Shown: positions 6,711-10,485 of the stretch, one piece after another
Layout of the letters: every line of letters begins with the position of its first letter
How positions within the stretch are numbered: position 1 is the first letter of the stretch
Source of the DNA: Desulfobacterales bacterium
GTDB taxonomy: Bacteria; Desulfobacterota; Desulfobacteria; Desulfobacterales; C00003106
DNA length: 10,485 nt
Direction: 5' to 3'
Assembly: GCA_030672555.1 (NCBI GenBank)
Contig: DAOVGD010000003.1
Location: forward strand, 1-10,485
The notes under the pieces: generated by a model
The model's database searches: none
Told to the model about the DNA's origin: nothing
Seen by the model: only the letters and a program-made list of their open reading frames with translations
Program-made: the position numbers and the translations under genes

Positions 6711-6740
6711 TCTTTGCGCCCTTGGCGTCTTTGCGGTGAG
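6711..6740 (-). repeat. Single degenerate half-copy of the CACGCAAAG repeat in the trpE leader
   Basis: On the minus strand CTCACCGCAAAGACGCCAAGG continues into GCGCAAAG, matching the arms at 2417-2449 and 7056-7078 with a few substitutions. No inverted partner is seen nearby. It lies between the attenuator terminator and the trpE start codon, and is therefore part of the trpE mRNA leader whenever transcription reads through. Confidence 0.65.
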
Positions 6741-6749
6741 GTCAGTTAC

Positions 6750-6782
6750 AAATAAAAATGCCGTGGGGGTAGCCCACGGCAT
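6750..6782 (-). terminator. Attenuator terminator upstream of trpE
   Basis: On the minus strand ATGCCGTGGG (6782-6773), a loop CTACC (6772-6768) and CCCACGGCAT (6767-6758) form a perfect 10-bp hairpin. It is followed by TTTTATTT, a standard Rho-independent terminator. It lies 53 nt after the stop of the Trp-rich leader peptide and before trpE. Its 5' arm can instead pair with an upstream segment (see the antiterminator entry). Confidence 0.92.
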
Positions 6783-6879
6783 TCAGAAAACCGCGGGATG
6801 GTGGCCCACGGTTTAACTGTAAAAGCAGAAGATCTTACACGGGTGGGCACACCACATCGTCTGTGCTACGCCACCACCA
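6773..6879 (-). promoter_or_regulatory. trp attenuator: alternative RNA pairing region (anti-terminator)
   Basis: Read on the minus strand, successive segments can each pair with the next. A is GGUGG of the Trp codons (6875-6871). B is GCCCACC (6848-6842), which pairs with A and is helped by GCACA/UGUGC inside. C is AAACCGUGGGC (6814-6804), whose GUGGGC pairs perfectly with B. D is CCCGCGGUUU (6797-6788), making 10 bp with C including one G-U. E is GCCGUGGG (6780-6773), making 7-8 bp with D. F is the 3' arm of the terminator. The only non-Watson-Crick pair in C:D is G-U on the minus strand but A-C on the plus strand, which supports the minus-strand RNA. Pairings were worked out by eye; energies were not computed. 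Confidence 0.8.
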
Positions 6880-6906
6880 GCATCTTTCCGCTTTGTTTTG
6901 CCTCAT
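6835..6906 (-). CDS. trpL: trp operon leader peptide (23 aa, three tandem Trp codons)
   Basis: From the ATG at 6906 to the TAA at 6837-6835 the minus strand encodes MRQNKAERC, then WWW, then RSTDDVVCPPV. The three TGG codons are at 6879-6871. AAGGT (6920-6916) lies 9 nt upstream of the ATG as ribosome binding site. Triple Trp in a short frame, followed by alternating hairpins and a terminator just before trpE, identifies it as the leader peptide. Its translation senses charged tRNA-Trp: stalling at the Trp codons when tryptophan is scarce should favour read-through into trpE. The peptide itself is probably not a functional product. It is longer than E. coli TrpL (14 aa) and the Trp codons sit at positions 10-12. 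The family is not conserved in sequence, so the identification rests on position and codons. Confidence 0.92.
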   Translation of the reverse strand: MRQNKAERCWWWRSTDDVVCPPV

Positions 6907-6942
6907 TTTAAAATGACCTTACTATTTCAGTAATTTTTCTAC

Positions 6943-6971
6943 TGATATCATAGGTTTTTTTGCCGTGTCAA
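6943..6971 (-). promoter_or_regulatory. Probable trp operon promoter
   Basis: On the minus strand a perfect -35 hexamer TTGACA (6971-6966) stands upstream of the leader peptide. The -10 element is less clear. TATGAT (6952-6947) matches well but leaves only 13 nt. ATATCA (6948-6943) gives 17 nt but matches poorly. Either would place the transcript start about 25-35 nt before the leader ATG. No clear TrpR-type operator was recognised. Confidence 0.5.
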
Positions 6972-7055
6972 GTCCATTTTTTCATTGCAACAGGGTTCCG
7001 TCATTCTTGCCGATAACAGGTTGAAATGATGTTGATATAATCCAAGTCTAAAATT

Positions 7056-7125
7056 CTCACGCAAAGGCGCAAAGGCGCTAAGATTTTCTTTTTTGTCCTT
7101 TGCGGTCTTTGCGCCTTTGCGTGAG
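7056..7125. repeat. 70-bp fold-back repeat between the trp promoter and lepA
   Basis: CTCACGCAAAGGCGCAAAG (7056-7074) and its exact reverse complement (7107-7125) give a perfect 19-bp stem around a 32-nt loop. The loop carries further partial copies (GGCGC, CCTTTGCGG). It belongs to the same family as the arms at 2417-2578 and the half-copy at 6711-6740. It lies in the 350-bp gap between the divergent trp leader and lepA. It has no T-run, so it does not look like a terminator, and it contains no gene. Confidence 0.85.
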
Positions 7126-7176
7126 TCTTCAACCTCCTGGAACTATGTTGCTCTCATATGTTCGCATCGATCAGGA

Positions 7177-7209
7177 TTGACACAGTTGCGGATGTAGGTT
7201 AGGTATACT
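7177..7209 (+). promoter_or_regulatory. Possible lepA promoter
   Basis: TTGACA (7177-7182) and TATACT (7204-7209) are both good hexamers on the coding strand upstream of lepA, but the 21-nt spacing is longer than normal. TATACT would leave an mRNA leader of about 40 nt. Only one of the two hexamers may be real. Confidence 0.3.
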
Positions 7210-7256
7210 TTTGTATTCCAGAACGTTATTAAGATAAAGAGGCGCATAAATATCAT

Positions 7257-9053
7257 ATGAAACAGATTCGTAATTTTAGTATCATTGCTCACATCGATCA
7301 CGGAAAATCGACACTTTCCGACCGATTGATCCAGGCCGCAGACCTTGTCTCGGAACGAGACTTTAAAGACCAGATTCTGGACACCATGGATATCGAACGT
7401 GAACGGGGTATCACCATTAAAAGCCAGGCGATAACCCTCCCTTACACGGCAAAAGATGGCAAAGAGTATACATTAAATCTGATCGATACCCCTGGGCATG
7501 TTGATTTTACCTATGAGGTCTCGCGCTCACTTGCCTCGTGTGAAGGGGTCCTTCTTATAATCGATGCCAGCCAGGGGGTCGAAGCGCAGACCCTGGCCAA
7601 CCTCTATCTGGCCATGGAACACGACCTTGAAATTGTCCCGGTAATCAACAAGATAGATCTTCCGTCCGCAGATATTGAACGGGTAAAGCAGCAGATCGAT
7701 GAGGACCTGGGGCTTGATCCGGAAAACGCATTGCTTGTTTCAGCTAAAGAAGGCATCGGTATAGAAGATACCCTGGAGGCGATTGTAACAGAACTCCCCC
7801 CTCCGAAGGGTGATCCGCAGGCCCCCTTGCGGGCCCTGATATTCGATTCCCATTATGATTCCTATCGGGGTACCATTATCCACTGCCGTATCTTTGAAGG
7901 CGGCGTCAAGGCGGGCGATACCATACGATTTATGTCAAACAATGCCACCTACAGAGTGGAAGAGGTTGGCATTTTTAAGCTGGTAAGGGCGCCCTTAAAA
8001 GCCCTTACAGCGGGTCAGGTCGGCTATATCATAGCAGGGATCAAGACGGTAAGTGACACGAGATGCGGAGATACCATCACGTTGCATGACCGGCCGTGTG
8101 AGGCCCCGCTTTCGGGATTCAAGGAGGTAAAGCCGGTGGTCTTTTCCTCCATCTATCCCATTGCAGCAGATGACTATGAGGAACTTGCCGTTGCCCTGGA
8201 AAAACTGAAATTGAACGACGCTTCTCTTAGCTATGAAAAGGATTCATCCGTTGCTCTGGGCTTTGGGTTCCGATGCGGGTTTCTGGGGCTCCTCCATCTT
8301 GAGGTGGTTCAGGAACGTCTTGAACGTGAATTTGGGCTTTCCCTAATACTGACCGCTCCTTCTGTACAATATAAATGCTACCTGCACGACGGCACTGCCC
8401 TGGTTATAGATAACCCGGCGCTCTACCCAGACCCGAGTACAATCGATAGGACCGAGGAACCGTATATCAGGGCGGCGATTATGATACCCGAAAGGTACAT
8501 GGGAGCGGTGATGAAGCTCTGCTTAGACCGCCGGGGTGTAAACAGCAACTACCAGTACCTGAACAGCAACAGAATCGAAATCACATTCGAACTCCCCCTT
8601 GCCGAGGTTATCTACGACTTCTATGACAGGCTAAAAACCGTTACGCAGGGATACGGCTCATTTGACTATGATCTGATCGACTATCGGGAAAGCGATCTGG
8701 TTAAGCTCGATATACTGGTCAATGGAGAGCGGGTGGACGCCCTTTCTCAACTGGCGCACCGTGATGGAGCAGTTGAAAGGGCGAGACATGCCTGCAAAAA
8801 ACTAAAAGAGGAAATACCGAGGCAGATGTTCAAGATCGCCATTCAAGGAGCCATTGGGGCGAAAATCATCTCCCGGGAGACCATTTCAGCCTTCAGAAAA
8901 GATGTTACCGCCAAGTGTTACGGAGGAGATATCTCCAGGAAACGAAAGCTCCTTGAAAAGCAGAAAAAAGGGAAAAAGCGGATGAAGATGGTAGGCAATG
9001 TCATGATCCCACAGTCAGCCTTCTTGTCAGTGCTTAAGACAGATACGGATTAG
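7257..9053 (+). CDS. lepA: Elongation factor 4 (LepA), ribosomal back-translocase GTPase
   Basis: LepA is a translational GTPase related to EF-G that binds the ribosome and has been linked to back-translocation and to 30S assembly. The product is 598 aa, the usual length. The G domain shows AHIDHGKST (residues 11-19), RERGITIK (48-55), DTPGH with His-81 (77-81), NKID (131-134) and SAK. A beta-barrel domain II follows, then EF-G-like domains with GFRCGFLGLLHLEVVQERLERE and YQYLNSNR. The LepA-specific C-terminal tail is basic, with KRKLLEKQKKGKKRMK and ending near SAFLSVLK. The absence of an EF-G domain IV and the presence of this tail separate it from EF-G, TypA and TetM. The ribosome binding site is weak (AGAGG about 14 nt upstream). 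It is divergent from the trp operon. The usual lepB neighbour is not present; a DUF4389 gene follows after 155 nt. Confidence 0.98.
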   Translation: MKQIRNFSIIAHIDHGKSTLSDRLIQAADLVSERDFKDQILDTMDIERERGITIKSQAITLPYTAKDGKEYTLNLIDTPGHVDFTYEVSRSLASCEGVLLIIDASQGVEAQTLANLYLAMEHDLEIVPVINKIDLPSADIERVKQQIDEDLGLDPENALLVSAKEGIGIEDTLEAIVTELPPPKGDPQAPLRALIFDSHYDSYRGTIIHCRIFEGGVKAGDTIRFMSNNATYRVEEVGIFKLVRAPLKALTAGQVGYIIAGIKTVSDTRCGDTITLHDRPCEAPLSGFKEVKPVVFSSIYPIAADDYEELAVALEKLKLNDASLSYEKDSSVALGFGFRCGFLGLLHLEVVQERLEREFGLSLILTAPSVQYKCYLHDGTALVIDNPALYPDPSTIDRTEEPYIRAAIMIPERYMGAVMKLCLDRRGVNSNYQYLNSNRIEITFELPLAEVIYDFYDRLKTVTQGYGSFDYDLIDYRESDLVKLDILVNGERVDALSQLAHRDGAVERARHACKKLKEEIPRQMFKIAIQGAIGAKIISRETISAFRKDVTAKCYGGDISRKRKLLEKQKKGKKRMKMVGNVMIPQSAFLSVLKTDTD

Positions 9054-9208
9054 CGCGTAAAGTGAGACCTTTTATCAACAATGTTATCTCCTTGAAGCGT
9101 ATATTAGAGAAAAACTACCGACTATTTGCTGCGCTAACAAGGTATTGGCAATGAATACAAAAGCTTTATAGACCAACCCTGAAAATAGACAAAAAGGGAG
9201 GAAAACGA

Positions 9209-9517
9209 ATGGACTCCATTCCAACTACCGTATTATCCCGCAAGAAGATCGCCATGCGTCTCCTTTACACCATCTTTTTTCTCATGGTTTTTGAGATCCT
9301 CAAAATCATTGTCCAGGGAACCGTTCTGTTTCAGTATATTTATCTTTTCATCACCAGAACTTACAGCGATCCCGTAAGGAGATTCTCCAACAAGGTTTCT
9401 GTCTATGCCTACAGAGTGATGCGATACGTCACCCTGAACGAAAACACGCTGCCTTTTCCTTTTGCCGATTTCCCGGAGGAAACAGATGCGCCCGAGCCAG
9501 AGGTCCATTTCGAATAA
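9209..9517 (+). CDS. DUF4389-type small membrane protein
   Basis: The product is 102 aa. The N-terminus has basic residues (SRKKIAMR), then a hydrophobic membrane segment (about residues 17-37, LLYTIFFLMVFEILKIIVQG). A second less hydrophobic stretch (VLFQYIYLFI, about 39-48) follows. After it come TRTYSDPVRRFSNKVSVYAYRV and RYVTLNENTLPFPFADFPEE in parts, ending in an acidic tail. The order RLLYTIxFLxVFEI - FQYIYLF - RRFxNxxxxYxY - RYxTxNxxxxPFPFxDxP matches what I know of DUF4389 proteins, whose function is not known. The start is well supported by GGGAGG, 7 nt before the ATG. The spacing from lepA (155 nt, no obvious terminator) leaves co-transcription possible. Topology is probably N-in with the C-terminal acidic tail in the cytoplasm, but this is inferred. 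Confidence 0.75.
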   Translation: MDSIPTTVLSRKKIAMRLLYTIFFLMVFEILKIIVQGTVLFQYIYLFITRTYSDPVRRFSNKVSVYAYRVMRYVTLNENTLPFPFADFPEETDAPEPEVHFE

Positions 9518-9590
9518 ATTCGTATCCACCGCATCCATCACATTGGGATGACCTCTGGCCGGCTTGGGGAAGCCTTACAATGCTCTTTCA

Positions 9591-9623
9591 TTGACACAGG
9601 TGACTTTATGATATACTCACCTG
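9591..9623 (+). promoter_or_regulatory. Promoter with embedded palindromic operator-like site
   Basis: TTGACA (9591-9596) and TATACT (9612-9617) are strong hexamers 15 nt apart, slightly short. Woven into them, CAGGTGA (9597-9603) and TCACCTG (9617-9623) form a perfect inverted repeat whose half-sites are centred 20 bp apart, about two turns of the helix. The left half touches the -35 and the right half overlaps the end of the -10, the layout expected for a repressor site. The regulator is unknown. It would control the secreted protein gene at 9690 and perhaps the J-domain gene after it. Confidence 0.5.
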
Positions 9624-9689
9624 AACAAAAACGGAATTCTTATCATAATCATTTAGTTGATTTTTGTCGCTTTTTACAATTCATTTATT

Positions 9690-10007
9690 ATGGATAGCAT
9701 GATAAAAATCTTACTCCTGGCAGCCTTATGTACGGCGCTGATTCTGGCCGCGCCCGAACCAGCCGCTGCGTCGGATGTGAATGTATCGGTGACCATTGCC
9801 GTCGGTGGCATCGCATGTGGGGTGTATTTTTTTGTCTCTTATTCGGTGGGCCATACATCCGGTTGGCAGCCCGTCCAAACCGAGGCCACTGCCTTGTTTA
9901 ATCACGGCCCGGAAGGTTGGCAGATTGGGTATCCTCGTCTGAAGTTGGTAGAGGACGGTCATTCGGCTTATGCTCCTTACGTCGAGATAATAAACCTGCG
10001 ATTTTAG
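9690..10007 (+). CDS. Small secreted protein of unknown function
   Basis: Not recognised. From the ATG at 9690 the product is 105 aa; another ATG three codons on (9699) is an equally possible start, and neither has a clear ribosome binding site. The open frame extends up to a TTG at 9657 without a family reason to use it. Residues 1-28 form a Sec signal peptide: a Lys, a hydrophobic core (ILLLAALCTALILAA) and a likely cut after PAAA before SDVN. There is no lipobox Cys at the cut. The mature part of about 77 residues opens with a hydrophobic stretch (VSVTIAVGGIACGVYFFVSYS) that could be a membrane strand or segment. It then has a polar region containing QTEATALFNHGPEGWQIG and ends in an aromatic residue, IINLRF. 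An exported periplasmic or envelope protein is likely. A palindrome-bearing promoter lies about 70 nt upstream, and the J-domain gene starts 9 nt downstream, suggesting one operon. Confidence 0.65.
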   Translation: MDSMIKILLLAALCTALILAAPEPAAASDVNVSVTIAVGGIACGVYFFVSYSVGHTSGWQPVQTEATALFNHGPEGWQIGYPRLKLVEDGHSAYAPYVEIINLRF

Positions 10008-10016
10008 GATGTTAGG

Positions 10017-10485
10017 ATGACGGGTTATCTTAAAATCCTGCTGATTATTCTCCTCCTGTTATATATCATCAGTCCCTTCGACTTCCTTCCGGATTTCATC
10101 CCCATTACGGGCTGGCTTGACGACGCTTTCCTCTTGGGAGTTTTTGTCTATTACCTCAGGCGGGGGAGGCTACCAGGCTTTTTCTCCTGGCGGGGAAACT
10201 TCTCAAAGGCTGATCAAGATTATAATAAATGGTCTGATCGGGCCGGCGGTTTCGAAAAACAAAAAGCTGACTCAGGAGCTGAATCTAAAGCTCAAACCGA
10301 TCTCAAAGACCCTTATGAAATTCTCGGAGTAAAGCCCGGAGCCAGCCCTGAGGAAATTCAGGCTGCCTATCGTCGAGCCGCTCAAGCTTATCACCCGGAT
10401 AAGGTCTCTCATCTCGGCCAGGAATTCCAAGAGCTGGCTCAAAAAAAGTTCATCGAGATTCAAGAAGCTTATGAAAAACTTCTGG
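10017..10485 (+). CDS. Membrane-anchored J-domain protein with DUF1232 (YkvA-like) N-terminus, partial
   Basis: This frame is open from the ATG at 10017 to the window edge (156 codons, no stop), so the gene is cut off on the right. Residues 5-18 are a hydrophobic helix, followed by SPFDFLPDFIPITGWLDDAF (19-38), the signature of DUF1232/YkvA-type membrane proteins (xSPxDxxPDxIPxxGxLDD), and a second hydrophobic stretch (39-47). A polar, charged linker (about 49-97) leads to a J-domain beginning at DPYEILGV (98-105). It has AAYRRAAQAYHPDKV (116-130) with the essential HPD at 126-128 and the FIEIQEAYEKL helix. J-domains stimulate the ATPase of DnaK (Hsp70), so the protein probably recruits DnaK to the inner membrane with the J-domain in the cytoplasm. 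AGGA (10013-10016) directly precedes the start; the better-placed AGGA is at 10006-10009. The upstream gene ends 9 nt before it. Confidence 0.82.
   Translation, partial: MTGYLKILLIILLLLYIISPFDFLPDFIPITGWLDDAFLLGVFVYYLRRGRLPGFFSWRGNFSKADQDYNKWSDRAGGFEKQKADSGAESKAQTDLKDPYEILGVKPGASPEEIQAAYRRAAQAYHPDKVSHLGQEFQELAQKKFIEIQEAYEKLL

Noticed and set aside
2417..7125. CACGCAAAG repeats as a CRISPR array
   Set aside because: The copies are in inverted pairs spread over several kb, with no regular spacing or uniform spacers, and there are no cas genes.
9050..9137. TTAGCGC / GCGCTAA inverted repeat after lepA
   Set aside because: A 7-bp match about 75 nt apart with no other structure is expected by chance.
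9561..9574. GGCTT-GGGG-AAGCC hairpin after the DUF4389 gene as an intrinsic terminator
   Set aside because: The stem is only 5 bp and is followed by TTACAATG, not a T-run.
9657..9689. TTG-initiated extension of the secreted protein
   Set aside because: It would put 11 hydrophobic residues before the natural signal peptide, with no ribosome binding site.

Overview
The window looks like a chromosomal segment of a Gram-negative bacterium. A deltaproteobacterium (Desulfobacterota) or a related phylum fits best, though this is an impression from gene style and repeat-rich spacers and not from a marker gene. Nothing suggests a plasmid or phage. It is ordinary housekeeping sequence with spacers crowded by palindromic and dispersed repeats.

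Left end (1-805): a 45-codon N-terminal remnant of a REP-associated (RAYT/IS200-like Y1) transposase. A strong intrinsic terminator and a two-gene tRNA operon on the minus strand follow (tRNA-Lys(TTT) then tRNA-Glu(TTC), with a TTGACA-N17-TAAAAA promoter). Next is a repeat-laden spacer bounded by a 9-bp inverted repeat. A nucleotide-sugar epimerase gene (805-1764, +) comes after it and its 3' end overlaps trpF tail to tail.

Centre (1742-6971, minus strand): a tryptophan biosynthesis operon read right to left as trpL-trpE-trpG-trpD-trpC-trpF. It supplies the steps from chorismate to indole-3-glycerol phosphate. trpB and trpA, for the final step, do not follow; the next gene is the convergent epimerase. 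trpE/trpG and trpD/trpC overlap by ATGA, while the trpG-trpD and trpC-trpF junctions hold fold-back repeat elements. Upstream of trpE is a complete transcription attenuator: a 23-residue leader peptide with three consecutive Trp codons, a chain of RNA segments that can pair alternately, and a perfect 10-bp terminator hairpin with a U-rich tail. The chain appears to have six segments where the textbook attenuator has four. This is the most interesting structure in the window.

Right part (7056-10485, plus strand): a 70-bp fold-back repeat, then lepA (translation factor EF4), a DUF4389 small membrane protein, a small secreted protein of unknown function behind a promoter-embedded palindrome, and the start of a membrane-anchored J-domain co-chaperone (DUF1232/YkvA-like N-terminus) that runs off the window edge.

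At least five half-copies of a repeat with core CTCACGCAAAGGCGCAAAG lie in three spacers (trpC-trpF, attenuator-trpE, trp-lepA), four of them as inverted pairs. In two places this repeat DNA sits at a functional boundary: beside the trpF start and within the trpE 5' leader.
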